Shown: positions 8,173-17,216 of the stretch, in pieces
How positions within the stretch are numbered: the stretch's first letter is position 1
Layout of the letters: the number at the start of each line of letters is the position of its first letter
NCBI GenBank assembly: GCA_019685575.1
Contig: JABFQO010000003.1
Location: 90,544-154,543, forward strand
DNA length: 64,000 bases
Direction of reading: 5' to 3'
Source: Candidatus Bathyarchaeota archaeon A05DMB-4
GTDB lineage: Archaea > Thermoproteota > Bathyarchaeia > Bathyarchaeales > SOJC01
Notes under the pieces: generated by a model
The model's input: only the letters and a program-made list of their open reading frames with translations
What the model was told of the DNA's origin: nothing
The model's database searches: none
Position numbers and translations under genes: made by a program

Positions 8173-8792
8173 AACGTTGGATTACTGTAGCCGGACGAAT
8201 CGGCATGGTTCTCGTTGCATTAAGCTTAGCCCTGTACTTGGTTTCCTTGATTCCGCAAGGCGTCGTGGGCCTTTCAGAGAAAAATGAGGTAACGTTAAAG
8301 CCGCAAACGTTTGAAATAATCTACACGTCTTACCTAATTCCGCTTACTCCCCAAGTCGGCGTGAGAATACGCATCTCAACCAACGGAACGCTACAAGTCA
8401 AAGCGTTCGACCTCAACATCACCAAAGTCCTCGAATGGCTAGGCGAGCACTCTCCCGCACGCAACTGGACCGTGACACTACTGGGCGAGTTTGTCGCGTC
8501 GCATGCAGAATTCCTAGTAAGAGAACAAGAAATTCCAGCGGGAAACACAACCTTCATCTACATCCCCTCTAAAGTTGAAAACTCGACCATCATCTTTTCA
8601 AACCCGACCTCCACAAAAGTAAAGCTAAGCTACGAAAACGACACCATCACAGTCATCGCGGAGCCTGAACGAATTCTTCTGGCACTAACGATAACCACAC
8701 CACTCGGCATAGCTTTGTCGACACCGTGGATTGCCGTCGCCATTAAGCAAAAACGTGAGAACAAAAAGGAAAACCGCGCCCTAAACGCTTAG
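8169..8792 (+). CDS. Two-TM exported-domain protein of the ABC exporter operon
   Basis: 207-residue protein of unknown family. An N-terminal membrane segment (about residues 8-30) is followed by an extracytoplasmic beta-rich domain with N-x-S/T sequons and a C-terminal membrane segment (LALTITTPLGIALSTPWIA, about 178-196) with a charged tail KQKRENKKENR. A longer frame opens at 8061, but AGGAGG nine bases before the ATG at 8169 and the four-base overlap with the permease stop fix the start here. The coupling suggests an accessory subunit of the exporter. Confidence 0.75.
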   Translation: MKRWITVAGRIGMVLVALSLALYLVSLIPQGVVGLSEKNEVTLKPQTFEIIYTSYLIPLTPQVGVRIRISTNGTLQVKAFDLNITKVLEWLGEHSPARNWTVTLLGEFVASHAEFLVREQEIPAGNTTFIYIPSKVENSTIIFSNPTSTKVKLSYENDTITVIAEPERILLALTITTPLGIALSTPWIAVAIKQKRENKKENRALNA

Positions 8793-8859
8793 CAAAGTTT
8801 ATTTTCCTACAACAAAATTATGCAGTATTCTACGTGTGATGATTTGAAGGGATGAAGTT

Positions 8860-10062
8860 TTGAGAAAAGACCTAGAGAACATTCTCGCAAACAAAGGCGC
8901 CGAGGCGTTACTCCATTATTCAGAAAGCTTCAAGGACTCCAACATGTATTATCTGTCTGGTTTTCTGGCACCAGACCCGTTTCTATACCTAAAAAGAACA
9001 GGGCAAGATCCTATGCTTGTTGTAAACCCCATGGAGTACCCACGCGCAAAAAAGGAAGCCACAGTCAAAACCGTCAAATCTTATGCCGACTACGACTATT
9101 TAAAAATAGTAAGATCAGTACCCGACCCAAACGTGGGCTTTGCAAAATTTATCGCGACCGTGACTAAAAAGGAACTGGGGCAGAACACTGTGATTTGTGT
9201 ACCGCCAAACTTTCCAGTGTCAGTTGCGGACGCTTTGAGAAACGAGGGTTTGACTATTAAGCCCATGTTTGATGTTATTGAAAAAGCAAGAGAAACAAAA
9301 GAACCACACGAGATTGAATCTGTTAAAGAGACGCAGAAAGCAGTAGAAGAGGCAACAGAAAAAATCATCGACACCATCTCAAACGCGGAAATAGGAAGCA
9401 ACCAAACTCTGTTCATTAAAGAAAACGGTAAAAAACAAAAACTAACTGCGGGCAAAATAAAAGCCATCTTTGGGCATTACTTCATCGAAAACGACTGCGT
9501 CACCGAACAGCCTCTCATAGTCGCATGCGGACCAAAAGGCGCTGACCCACACTACGACGGGTTACCGACTGATGTTTTAAAAGCAAATCAGCCCATTATT
9601 CTTGACATTTGCCCGAGAAACTTGCGAACACGCTACTGGAGCGACATGACAAGAACCATCGTAAAAGGCAGAGCACCCAAACAAGTTAAGGAAATGTTCG
9701 AAGCCGTGCTTGAAGCCAAAAACGCCGCCATGGACGCAATTCACGCAGGAGCACTGGGGAGTGAAATGCAAAATTTATGCTTTAACATTTTCGAAAAAAA
9801 AGGCTACGACACAGTACGAGGTGGAAAACAAATAACTAAAGGCTACACTCACGGGCTAGGACACGGCGTAGGTTTAGAAATTCACGAAGGCCCCCGCATG
9901 AGCGAATTTTATCCGTTTCCACTCGAAGAACACAACGTTGTTACCGTTGAACCCGGTTTGTACGACCCGAAGGTTGGCGGTGTAAGAATAGAGGACATCG
10001 TCGAAATCACAAAACGCGGATGTAACAACTTTACGAAAATGGAAATCTGCTTAGAACTTTAG
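8860..10062 (+). CDS. M24-family Xaa-Pro peptidase
   Basis: 400-residue pita-bread metallopeptidase that cleaves before proline or removes N-terminal residues. The N-terminal creatinase-like domain spans about 1-135; the catalytic domain carries the five dinuclear metal ligands: Asp in ILDICPR, Asp in YWSDMTRT, His in THGLGHGVGLEIHEG, Glu in VTVEPGLYD and Glu in VRIEDIVE. The start is TTG at 8860 with GAAGGGATG upstream; no ATG lies in a suitable position. Family members act in the cytoplasm on short peptides. It stands apart from the exporter operon by 67 bp and is probably transcribed separately. Confidence 0.9.
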   Translation: MRKDLENILANKGAEALLHYSESFKDSNMYYLSGFLAPDPFLYLKRTGQDPMLVVNPMEYPRAKKEATVKTVKSYADYDYLKIVRSVPDPNVGFAKFIATVTKKELGQNTVICVPPNFPVSVADALRNEGLTIKPMFDVIEKARETKEPHEIESVKETQKAVEEATEKIIDTISNAEIGSNQTLFIKENGKKQKLTAGKIKAIFGHYFIENDCVTEQPLIVACGPKGADPHYDGLPTDVLKANQPIILDICPRNLRTRYWSDMTRTIVKGRAPKQVKEMFEAVLEAKNAAMDAIHAGALGSEMQNLCFNIFEKKGYDTVRGGKQITKGYTHGLGHGVGLEIHEGPRMSEFYPFPLEEHNVVTVEPGLYDPKVGGVRIEDIVEITKRGCNNFTKMEICLEL

Positions 10063-10101
10063 GTTACACCTATAGAAAAACAAACAATGCCAATGGATAC
10101 G

Positions 10102-10389
10102 TTAGCCCCCGCTCATGAGAGACATGAGGATAACATGGTCGCCGTTTTTCAGAGGCGTATCCACTCCCCGTAACTGATCCATCAAAACACCGTTCACAGT
10201 AACCACGAAGCCATACTTAACATCCTTCAACCCTGGCTCATACACTTGTTTTTTAAAGTCTGAACCGTAACGCTCCGAAAGATCGCCTAATAGCTCTTTC
10301 AGCGAAGTACCCTCACGTAGCTCGAGCTCTTCAGTTTTCTTGCTAAGCATGTTGCGAATAAAGCCCAAGTATTCAACCTTAACCTTCAC
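10102..10389 (-). CDS. MoaD/ThiS-family ubiquitin-like protein
   Basis: 95-residue beta-grasp protein with the C-terminal Gly-Gly (MSLMSGG) that is adenylated and thiolated in sulfur carriers. MoaD is the small subunit of molybdopterin synthase; the core pattern VEYLGFIRNML, TSLKELLGDLSERYG, VNGVLMDQLRG and LKNGDHVILM is typical. The gene is convergent with the M24 peptidase and divergent from the AOR at 10604, whose tungsten/molybdenum pterin cofactor needs exactly this sulfur carrier, so a role in tungstopterin synthesis is likely. Use as a SAMP-type protein modifier is an alternative. Confidence 0.85.
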   Translation of the reverse strand: MKVKVEYLGFIRNMLSKKTEELELREGTSLKELLGDLSERYGSDFKKQVYEPGLKDVKYGFVVTVNGVLMDQLRGVDTPLKNGDHVILMSLMSGG

Positions 10390-10603
10390 GGTGCTTCACT
10401 TCTAACAACCGCGATCCTGGCGGATTTTATCCATATTAAACATTGCAACAAAAACGTATTTATCGGTTTCCAAAAACAGCTAATCACATTGCGTCTATAT
10501 ACTCTCTTTAGAAAAAGAAGTGGAACAACAACAAACTTTTATTAGTCGACTCAATTATGTGATATACTTCAAAAAAATGTGAATAAATAATGGAGGAAAC
10601 ATC

Positions 10604-12454
10604 GTGTTAGGCTATGCAGGACGAATACTACGCGTTGACTTGACAAGTGGAAAAATCGAAACAGAACCATTAAACGAAGAACTCGCCAAAAAATACATCG
10701 GCGGCATCGGCTTAGGAATGCGACTTTTCCTTGACAACTCAAAGCCGGGAACCGACCCGTTCAGTCCAGATAACCCGTTAATCGTCGCCACAGGACCATT
10801 AAGCGGTACCATGATACCCACAGGCGGAAACGGGCACGCGTTCGTTTCCAAGTCGCCCGCCAGTTTCGGCATCGGGGAAGCAAAATCCCACGGCACCTTT
10901 GGCACTGAAATGAAACGCGCCGGCTACGACGCCATCATAATCACGGGCAAAGCCGAAAAACCCGTTTACCTCTGGATAGACGATGACGCCGTGCACATAA
11001 TGGACGCTCAGCACTTGTGGGGCAAATCGTCCGCGGAAACCGAAGACACATTGCAGAAAGAACTTGGCGACTTCTACATACGCGTTGCATCGATTGGGCC
11101 CGCGGGTGAAAACCTCGTCAGAGTCGCATGCATACTAAACGAGAAAACCCGCGCAGCCGGAAGATGCGGGCTCGGCGCAGTCATGGGTTCGAAGAAACTT
11201 AAGGCAATCGCTATTCGTGGAACCAAGGATGTCCAAGTTGCGAAGATGGACGAGTTGAAGGATTTCATTAAGGTAATTCATGAAAGAATGAAGGGTCCAG
11301 CGGCACGAAAATACCGAACGCTTGGCACGCCGGAGAACGTGTTGGTCTTGAACGCGCTCGGAGCGTTGCCTGTCAACAACTTTACTTACGCGACCTTCAA
11401 GAACGCTGACAAAATTAGCGGTGAATATTTGAACGAACGGTTTGTCGCTAAGATTATTGGTTGCAACTCTTGTGCGATGCGGTGCGAGCATACGGTTGTT
11501 GTACCTGAGGGGCAGTTTAAGGGAACCATGACAAGGATGGAGTACGAGTCGCTTTGGGCGCTTGGGCCAAATTGTGGCGTTGACCGTTTGGATGTTATCA
11601 GCAAGGCGATGGATTTGTGCAACCAGTATGGCATGGACAGCATTTCTGCGGGCGGTATCGTCGGTTTCGCGATGGATTTGTACGAGCACGGCATCTTAAC
11701 CAGCGAAGACGTGGGCGGGTTGGATTTGCGGTTTGGAAATTACGAGGCTGAATTGGAGTTGTTGAAGAAGATTGCTTACCGAGAAGGCATTGGCGACGTG
11801 CTTGCGGATGGTGTGCGGATGGCGGCTGAGAAAATCGGCAAGGGTGCAGAGAAGTATGCGAACCATATTAAGGGTGTTGAGATGACGGGTTACGACATTC
11901 GCGGTTTGAAGACTGCTGCTTTGGGTTATGCGGTTTCGTTCCGTGGTGCAGATCATAATAGGCACGGGGCTTATGCGCCGGATGTGAAGGGTTCGGTGGA
12001 TCGTTTCAAGGCGGAGAAGGGTCGTGGAAAACTGGTGCGGGAGATTGAAGACATGTACACGGTTATTGATTCGTTGATTGTTTGCAAGTTTTCGCGGGGT
12101 ACGTATTATGATGGTTTCAAGGATTTGGCGAAGTACTACGTGTTGGCTACGGGTGTGGAGATGTCGCCGCAAGAGTTGATGCTTGCGGGTGAGAGGATTA
12201 ACAATCTCGGCAGGCTGATTAATATTCGTGAGGGCTTGTCGAGGAAGGATGATTCGTTGCCGTATAAGATTATGCATGTGCCGATTCCTGACGAAGGCGT
12301 TTCGAAGGGTGCTCACGTGACGCAGGAGGAGCTGGATTTGTTGTTGGATGATTACTATGAGGTTCGCGGCTGGACAAGTGACGGTGTGCCGACTTTGGAG
12401 AAGCTTAAGGAGTTGGGTATGGAAGATTTGGCGGACATCGTGGAGGGTAAGTGA
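10604..12454 (+). CDS. Aldehyde ferredoxin oxidoreductase
   Basis: Full-length 616-residue AOR-family tungsten enzyme, cytoplasmic, oxidising an unidentified aldehyde. The N-terminal domain has MLGYAGRILRVDLTSGK, IGGIGLGMRL and GPLSGTMIPTGG; the [4Fe-4S] ligands lie in CNSCAMRC (about residues 287-294); TGYDIRGLKTAALGYAVS and FRGADHNRHG in the C-terminal half are also conserved family regions. The start is GTG at 10604 behind GGAGG. The stop is followed one base later by the GTG of the ferredoxin gene, and a MoaD gene is divergent 214 bp away, so cofactor sulfur carrier, enzyme and electron acceptor cluster. It is a paralogue of the truncated AOR at the window start. Confidence 0.95.
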   Translation: MLGYAGRILRVDLTSGKIETEPLNEELAKKYIGGIGLGMRLFLDNSKPGTDPFSPDNPLIVATGPLSGTMIPTGGNGHAFVSKSPASFGIGEAKSHGTFGTEMKRAGYDAIIITGKAEKPVYLWIDDDAVHIMDAQHLWGKSSAETEDTLQKELGDFYIRVASIGPAGENLVRVACILNEKTRAAGRCGLGAVMGSKKLKAIAIRGTKDVQVAKMDELKDFIKVIHERMKGPAARKYRTLGTPENVLVLNALGALPVNNFTYATFKNADKISGEYLNERFVAKIIGCNSCAMRCEHTVVVPEGQFKGTMTRMEYESLWALGPNCGVDRLDVISKAMDLCNQYGMDSISAGGIVGFAMDLYEHGILTSEDVGGLDLRFGNYEAELELLKKIAYREGIGDVLADGVRMAAEKIGKGAEKYANHIKGVEMTGYDIRGLKTAALGYAVSFRGADHNRHGAYAPDVKGSVDRFKAEKGRGKLVREIEDMYTVIDSLIVCKFSRGTYYDGFKDLAKYYVLATGVEMSPQELMLAGERINNLGRLINIREGLSRKDDSLPYKIMHVPIPDEGVSKGAHVTQEELDLLLDDYYEVRGWTSDGVPTLEKLKELGMEDLADIVEGK

Positions 12455-12455
12455 A

Positions 12456-12977
12456 GTGTCGAAGAAGATTAGCCCGGTTAAGCGGAAGTTTGTGTCGGCT
12501 GATCCTGACAAGTGCGTCGGTTGTGGCGTTTGTGAGTATGCTTGTTCTTCTGACAAGGAGAAGGTGTACAATCCGATCAAGTCGCGGATTCGTGTGGTGC
12601 GTTTGAACCCGTTGGTTAACATGTCGATTACGTGTAGGCTTTGCGAGGATCCGGCGTGTGTTGCTGCTTGTCCAAGGGACGCGTTGAAGCAATCAGAAGA
12701 GGATGGCACGATTCTGATCGACGAGGAAAAGTGTAACGGTTGCGGCTGGTGCATCGAGGCTTGTGATTACGGTGCGGTGGCATTGCATCCGGAGAAGAAA
12801 GTTGTGTTCATTTGTGACTTGTGCAAGGGCAAAGAAAAGCAGCAGTGCATTGCGTGGTGTCCTGAGGAGGCTTTGGACCTAGAAACAAGCGAAACTTTGG
12901 CGCAGAAGGCAAGGGTTGCGGCGGTTAAGAAGTTGTTCCAAGAAGCCATGACGCCTGCGAAGGAAGAAAAGAAGTAA
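12456..12977 (+). CDS. AOR-associated 4Fe-4S polyferredoxin
   Basis: 173-residue protein with four cysteine clusters: CVGCGVCEYAC, CRLCEDPACVAACP, CNGCGWCIEAC and CDLCKGKEKQQCIAWCP. It is homologous in layout to the protein at 738. The open frame extends back to 12348 inside the AOR gene, but the GTG at 12456, one base after the AOR stop and preceded by GGAGGGTAAG, is the natural start. Tight spacing means it is co-expressed with the AOR at 10604 and is its probable electron acceptor. A T-rich terminator follows. Confidence 0.9.
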   Translation: MSKKISPVKRKFVSADPDKCVGCGVCEYACSSDKEKVYNPIKSRIRVVRLNPLVNMSITCRLCEDPACVAACPRDALKQSEEDGTILIDEEKCNGCGWCIEACDYGAVALHPEKKVVFICDLCKGKEKQQCIAWCPEEALDLETSETLAQKARVAAVKKLFQEAMTPAKEEKK

Positions 12978-13005
12978 CAATCTTTTTCTTTTTTTTCTTT
13001 AGGTC
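12978..13005 (+). terminator. T-rich terminator after the AOR-ferredoxin operon
   Basis: Directly after the ferredoxin stop the plus strand reads CTTTTTC followed by a run of eight T and then CTTTAGG, the U-rich type of signal at which archaeal RNA polymerase ends transcription. No strong hairpin precedes it. Confidence 0.55.
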
Positions 13006-13048
13006 TTACGTTTTCTGTTTTGTAGGTGTGTGCTCCTTGGCGCTGGGC

Positions 13049-13125
13049 TAGGCCCCTCTTCCATATATGATCCTATTAGGATCCAAATATACGGCAAATA
13101 TGAACAGAGAACTTTGGGTTCACTT
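13049..13125. repeat. Dispersed 77-bp intergenic repeat, copy 2
   Basis: Matches 4109-4185 in the same orientation, identical from TAGGCCCCTC through AACAGAGAAC and again at GGGTTCACTT, with a short mismatched patch between. It carries the same palindrome GATCCTA-T-TAGGATC (13070-13084). It lies between the ferredoxin operon terminator and the second M29-like gene, so outside any transcript that is obvious here. See copy 1 for possible identities. Confidence 0.85.
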
Positions 13126-13230
13126 TTGGGTTTTATGTTTGAGCACGTGTTTTCTATTTTAGTGTTGTTTCTCGGCGTCGTTTGGTATGAAAAGTTTTAA
13201 CAGTGGCGTGCATCACATTACAAGGCGATT

Positions 13231-14256
13231 ATGAGGTTAACAACGATGAAGGCAGAAGAAGCCGCGAAAAACGCTCTTGAATGTGTCCTTGAAGCCGCGC
13301 CGAGCGAAAGAATACTAATCACATGCGATGATGAGAAGGCAGAAATCGGGCAAGCCTTTGCGAACGGCGCCCTTGCACTGGGGCTCTGGACGAGGCTTCT
13401 CATGCTTAAAACAGACAAGATTCGCAAAGAAATCCCGCCCGAACTTACGGAAATCATAGTCACCACAAAACCCGACATATGCATTAACATTATGCGCGGT
13501 ATAGGCGAAGAAACCGTCTTCCGAATCAAAACCATCGTCCTACAAACCCGAAACAAAAAAACAAGACTAGGCCACTGTCCAGGCGTAACAATTGACATGT
13601 TAACAAACGGAGCCCTAGCGCTCACCACGGAAGAACACCGAAACATGCAAAACTTCGCCACCCAACTCATGACTCAACTGAGTAACACTGAAAAAGTCGA
13701 AATCACCAACCCCGCAGGCACCAAACTCATCCTCAGCACAGAAAACAGACCCTTCTTCACCGACACCAAACTCGACTGGAAAGACCTAAAATGGATGAAC
13801 CTCCCGACGGGTGAAGTCCTCGTGGGCCCAGTCGAAGACTCACTCAACGGCAAACTCGTCTGCGACACTGCAATAGGAGGCATACCCAAACCACTTAAAA
13901 CTCCCTTAGAAATCACAGCCAAGAACGGGAAAGCAATAAGCATAACGTCAAAAGATAAAACCACGCTCGGCAAAGTCAAACAATGGCTCAACACTGACAA
14001 CTGGTCCAACATGATCGGCGAATTCGCCATAGGGATAAACCCAAAAGCAAGACTCGTAAACGAATTCGTCGAATCAGAAAAAATCTTCGGAACCATCCAT
14101 ATCGCCTTCGGCCACAACCTCGACTTTCCCGGCGGCAAAAACCCCTCAAAAAACCACCTCGATCTACTCATCTCCAAACCCACAGTAAAAATCACCAAAA
14201 AAAACCGCGAAACCAGAACAATCCTGCAAGATGGAAAATTCAAGACGGAGAAATAA
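13231..14256 (+). CDS. M29-like aminopeptidase paralogue
   Basis: 341-residue protein distantly related to the M29 peptidase at 4359. The C-terminal signature region is preserved: Glu in TGEVLVGP, Glu in IGEFAIGINP, His in TIHIAFGHN, and His/Asp in KNHLDLL, so the metal site may be intact. It is about 45 residues shorter, mostly in the N-terminal half. In-frame starts are ATG 13231 and ATG 13246; neither has a strong Shine-Dalgarno. The next gene begins four bases after the stop, so they form a pair. Peptidase activity is inferred from family only. Confidence 0.75.
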   Translation: MRLTTMKAEEAAKNALECVLEAAPSERILITCDDEKAEIGQAFANGALALGLWTRLLMLKTDKIRKEIPPELTEIIVTTKPDICINIMRGIGEETVFRIKTIVLQTRNKKTRLGHCPGVTIDMLTNGALALTTEEHRNMQNFATQLMTQLSNTEKVEITNPAGTKLILSTENRPFFTDTKLDWKDLKWMNLPTGEVLVGPVEDSLNGKLVCDTAIGGIPKPLKTPLEITAKNGKAISITSKDKTTLGKVKQWLNTDNWSNMIGEFAIGINPKARLVNEFVESEKIFGTIHIAFGHNLDFPGGKNPSKNHLDLLISKPTVKITKKNRETRTILQDGKFKTEK

Positions 14257-14260
14257 GAAG

Positions 14261-14557
14261 ATGAGCGAAAAAGAGAAACTACCACTCTGGGAACAATACA
14301 AAGTAATCGACTACGTCACTATCTTCAAGAGCGAAAAATGGTGGGAAGCCATCGTCGTCATCGAATCCTTCGGTAGACGTAGCATTGCCCTGTATCTTTG
14401 GCAAAAAAGAAACGACGGAACATGGAGAAGACAACACAAATTTCAAGTAAGAAACCTTGACGAATGGAACAAACTAAAAAACGCCATAGAACAACTCATG
14501 CCAAAACTCCAAGCAGAAACACCAAAACCCGAATCTAGCCCCGCAACAAGTTCTTAA
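14261..14557 (+). CDS. Small uncharacterised protein downstream of M29-like peptidase
   Basis: 98-residue protein I do not recognise. The core has alternating hydrophobic strands (VIDYVTIFKS, WWEAIVVIESFG, RSIALYLWQKR, TWRRQHKFQV) followed by a helix (LDEWNKLKNAIEQLM), which loosely recalls PC4/Whirly-like single-strand-binding folds, though this is weak. The C-terminal 15 residues are a low-complexity Pro/Ser tail. A longer frame starts at 14231 inside the upstream gene; the ATG at 14261, just after its stop and behind AAGAAG, is preferred. Its 3' end overlaps the convergent PadR gene by 23 bp. Confidence 0.65.
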   Translation: MSEKEKLPLWEQYKVIDYVTIFKSEKWWEAIVVIESFGRRSIALYLWQKRNDGTWRRQHKFQVRNLDEWNKLKNAIEQLMPKLQAETPKPESSPATSS

Positions 14558-14888
14558 TAAGATACTGAATCTTATCGTTCGCACTTAAAATCGTCTGAAT
14601 CGTCCTGTCACCCTTATCCGTAAGCTTATACACCCGCTTGCGTTCGTTCCATTTTCCCTCGATCAACCCGTTCCGCTCTAAGGAATACAAAAGTGAGTAC
14701 ACTGTACCCGAACTTACTAACAAATGGAACTTGTTGTGAATAAACGCGATCACGTCGTACCCGCTCATTGCACCATTTTTTAGCTCGGCCAAGATTAGAA
14801 TGTCCATGAAATTTTTAATGATGCGTTCATGCATTCGTCTTAACACGTTGGCTTCCATGATTTTAACCTCGCCTACGACAATTCCCAT
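14535..14888 (-). CDS. PadR-family transcriptional regulator
   Basis: 117-residue winged-helix repressor. The PadR hallmark is visible: ILAELKNGAMSGYDVIAFI, then SSGTVYSLLYSLERNGLIEG and the wing RKRVYKLTDKG. PadR proteins bind dyads near their own promoters and respond to small ligands. The ATG at 14888 has GGTGAT eight bases upstream and a strong AT-rich promoter at 14917-14930. The target is not obvious; the divergent gene is the histone-deacetylase-family protein at 15152. Confidence 0.85.
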   Translation of the reverse strand: MGIVVGEVKIMEANVLRRMHERIIKNFMDILILAELKNGAMSGYDVIAFIHNKFHLLVSSGTVYSLLYSLERNGLIEGKWNERKRVYKLTDKGDRTIQTILSANDKIQYLIKNLLRG

Positions 14889-14916
14889 GTTTAATCACCT
14901 TTTAACATTTTATAAC

Positions 14917-14930
14917 AAATATATATATTT
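14917..14930 (-). promoter_or_regulatory. TATA box and possible operator of the PadR gene
   Basis: AAATATATATATTT is a perfect 14-bp palindrome centred about 36 bp upstream of the PadR start codon. It fits a TATA box for a short-leader transcript, and its symmetry would also allow autoregulatory binding. The two roles cannot be separated by eye. Confidence 0.5.
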
Positions 14931-15151
14931 AAGATTTATTCTAATTCCGAATAAGAATTTAATACGGAATAAACAAATCTGCACCGACAACCAGATAGTT
15001 TCCGAACAATCTTTTGAACAGAAAGAAGATTTTAACGCGTCAAGAGTTCAGATTAAATGCTAAAGTTTGTAAGCGGAATTGAATTCGCAAAGGTATAAGC
15101 GTAACCAACGCATAGAAAACATTTCTAAGCACAGAACGGAGAACACATAAG

Positions 15152-16219
15152 ATGCAAGTAGGCATAGCGTACGACGAAAAGTATGTGCAGTACGATTTGG
15201 GACCTGATCATCCGTTTCGCGGAGACAGGTTCACGAATACCATGCGACTTTTTGAAGCGCAAGGATTACTGCGGTTGCCGAACGTGGTGCTGTTGAAGCC
15301 GACTCCCCTTTCGAAGGAGGATTTGCTGAGAGTTCACGACGCGGATTATGTGGATTTGATTTTTAGGCTCGCAGCACAGAATCGGCCATACGACATTGAA
15401 ACGCCCGTTTCACCAGAGATTCTTGAAGCAGCGTTGCTTATTGCAGGTGGCGCCGTGAAGGTTGGGGAGGCGATCGTGGAGAAAACGGTTGACCGCGGCG
15501 TTGCGTTGGGTTGTGGGCTGCATCATGCGGGTCGAAATTACGGGGGCGGTTTTTGCCTTTTTAACGACATCGCGGTTTTAATAGAGTTTCTAAGGAGCAA
15601 GCACGGGTTTAGGCGGTTTTTGGTTTTGGATTACGACGTGCATTTTGGCAACGGCACAAGCGACATTTATTATGCTGATCCATCGGTTTTGTTTATTTCT
15701 CTGCATCAAGACCCGCGGACGCTTTATCCGGGCACTGGGTTTGTGGATCAAATTGGGCGCGGTGAGGGAGTAGGGTTTAACGTGAACGTGCCTTTGCCGC
15801 CTGGTACGGGTGACGAAACTTATTTGCGCGTGTTAAATGAAGTTTTTGTTCCATTAGCCTCGGAGTTTAAGCCCGAGATTATCATCGGCAACGGTGGGAG
15901 TGATTCGCATTTTGCGGATTCGCTGGGGAATTTGAATTTGACGGTAGATGGGTTTTTTGGTTTGTCGCGGCTGATTGCAAGCGTGGCTGAGGGGGGGTGT
16001 GGTGGACGGTTTGCGTTGCTCGTTGGTAGCGGCTATAATCCCGTGGTCTTGCCTGCTTGTTGGTACGCACTCGCTGCTGGTGTGGTCGGTTTGAATTCTG
16101 TCGATGTGCCTGTCCCTTACGAAGCGCCTGCTGAGCCAGAATATTGCGGAAGGGTCGTGGATACCACTTTGGCAGAGTTGAAACGCTTGCTGAAGCCTTA
16201 TTGGGCATGTTTTAAGTAG
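15152..16219 (+). CDS. Histone deacetylase/acetoin utilisation family protein
   Basis: 355-residue zinc amidohydrolase of the arginase/deacetylase fold. Catalytic histidines are in GCGLHHAGRNYGGGFC, metal ligands in DYDVHFGNGTSDI (Asp and His) and GGSDSHFADSLGNLNLT (Asp), and the product ends with the expected GSGYNP loop. Archaeal members may remove acetyl groups from protein lysines or from polyamines and small molecules; the substrate here is unknown. The ATG at 15152 is preceded by an AT-rich promoter region shared divergently with PadR. No acetyltransferase is adjacent. Confidence 0.9.
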   Translation: MQVGIAYDEKYVQYDLGPDHPFRGDRFTNTMRLFEAQGLLRLPNVVLLKPTPLSKEDLLRVHDADYVDLIFRLAAQNRPYDIETPVSPEILEAALLIAGGAVKVGEAIVEKTVDRGVALGCGLHHAGRNYGGGFCLFNDIAVLIEFLRSKHGFRRFLVLDYDVHFGNGTSDIYYADPSVLFISLHQDPRTLYPGTGFVDQIGRGEGVGFNVNVPLPPGTGDETYLRVLNEVFVPLASEFKPEIIIGNGGSDSHFADSLGNLNLTVDGFFGLSRLIASVAEGGCGGRFALLVGSGYNPVVLPACWYALAAGVVGLNSVDVPVPYEAPAEPEYCGRVVDTTLAELKRLLKPYWACFK

Positions 16220-16499
16220 AAAACTTCTGTTCTCTGTTCGTGTTTCTCTGTGCTGGTTAGGCTCTAAAAATATACCGCAAATCCCAAACCCAAACCAACA
16301 AAAATGTAACCTACTGCCCGCAACACTTGTTCATGAAACGGCATGCTCGAAATTTTATCGTTAAGATTCGTTGTTTTCAAACGTAGTTACAAGTTCCACA
16401 AAAACGTGAATCCTCCTTTTTCTAGCGCTTTGGTAATTTTGGATTAATGCTATAAGTATTTGTTGTTCATATTTTGTTGTTTGTGGTGAAAAAGAAATT

Positions 16500-17216
16500 A
16501 TGGACTTGTTAGAAGCAATCAAAACCCGACGCAGCATCCGCGAATTCACGGGCGAACGCATCCCAGACGAACACATCGAACTCATCCTCGACTCCGCCCG
16601 TTACGCGCCCTCGCCGGAAAACATGCAGATGTGGCGGTACATCGTCATCCGCGACGACCAAGAAATGAAAGACTTCATAGCCGAAGTTAGCATGGAGATG
16701 GCGCGACAGGTTTTCGGCGGACAACCGTACGAACTTACGCAGGGGAGACTCTGGTATCTGCCTGATCATGCGCGGCCAACTGAGTTTGAAGATATCCGCG
16801 ACGGCAGTCTCTTCGCTTACCCAAAGGTTTCGGACACTATAATAATCGGTTGTGCCTCAGAATTCTTTCACGACGCTCACTTACCATATGAACTGCATTT
16901 GTTCGGCTCGGTTGTCGTCGGAATGGGCATGCTTCAAATGTGGCTCGTAGCGCATTCCCTCGGATACGGCGCTGGCTGGATGGCGCTGGCGATTTCTGAC
17001 CCGAGACATCGAGAAACGCTATGCGACAAACTCGGCATTCCACGCACATGGGAACCCATCGGCATCCTCTGCATAGGCGTACCCAAAGAAAAACGCATGC
17101 TCGGACCCAGCCGATTCCCAATAGAGGGCGTCATGTACAGCGAACGATGGGGCAACCCGTACAAACGCTTAATCTTTAGACCGCCAGCCGAAAAAGAGGG
17201 GGCACCAAAAGAATGA
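16500..17216 (+). CDS. Nitroreductase-family FMN oxidoreductase
   Basis: 238-residue flavoprotein of the nitroreductase superfamily. The FMN-binding start IKTRRSIREFT (residues 8-18) and the C-terminal GYGAGWMALAISD, which contacts the flavin, are present. Members reduce quinones, nitro compounds or act in specialised NAD(P)H chemistry. It is the first gene of a plus-strand run that continues without gaps into acyl-CoA metabolism genes (its stop overlaps the next ATG), so a role in supplying or removing electrons for that pathway is possible. Confidence 0.88.
   Translation: MDLLEAIKTRRSIREFTGERIPDEHIELILDSARYAPSPENMQMWRYIVIRDDQEMKDFIAEVSMEMARQVFGGQPYELTQGRLWYLPDHARPTEFEDIRDGSLFAYPKVSDTIIIGCASEFFHDAHLPYELHLFGSVVVGMGMLQMWLVAHSLGYGAGWMALAISDPRHRETLCDKLGIPRTWEPIGILCIGVPKEKRMLGPSRFPIEGVMYSERWGNPYKRLIFRPPAEKEGAPKE

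Noticed and set aside
11696..12754. A 352-codon minus-strand frame opposite the AOR and ferredoxin genes
   Set aside because: It crosses two clearly real genes and has no recognisable domain, so it is an antisense shadow.
14800..15063. An 87-codon plus-strand frame across the PadR promoter
   Set aside because: Overlaps PadR and its AT-rich promoter; Ile/Asn/Lys-rich composition fits noncoding AT-rich DNA.
16224..16290. A degenerate fourth copy of the dispersed repeat (GTTCTCTGTTC plus AAATATACCGCAAAT)
   Set aside because: Only two short matches, no palindrome, wrong spacing; probably chance or an unrecognisable relic.
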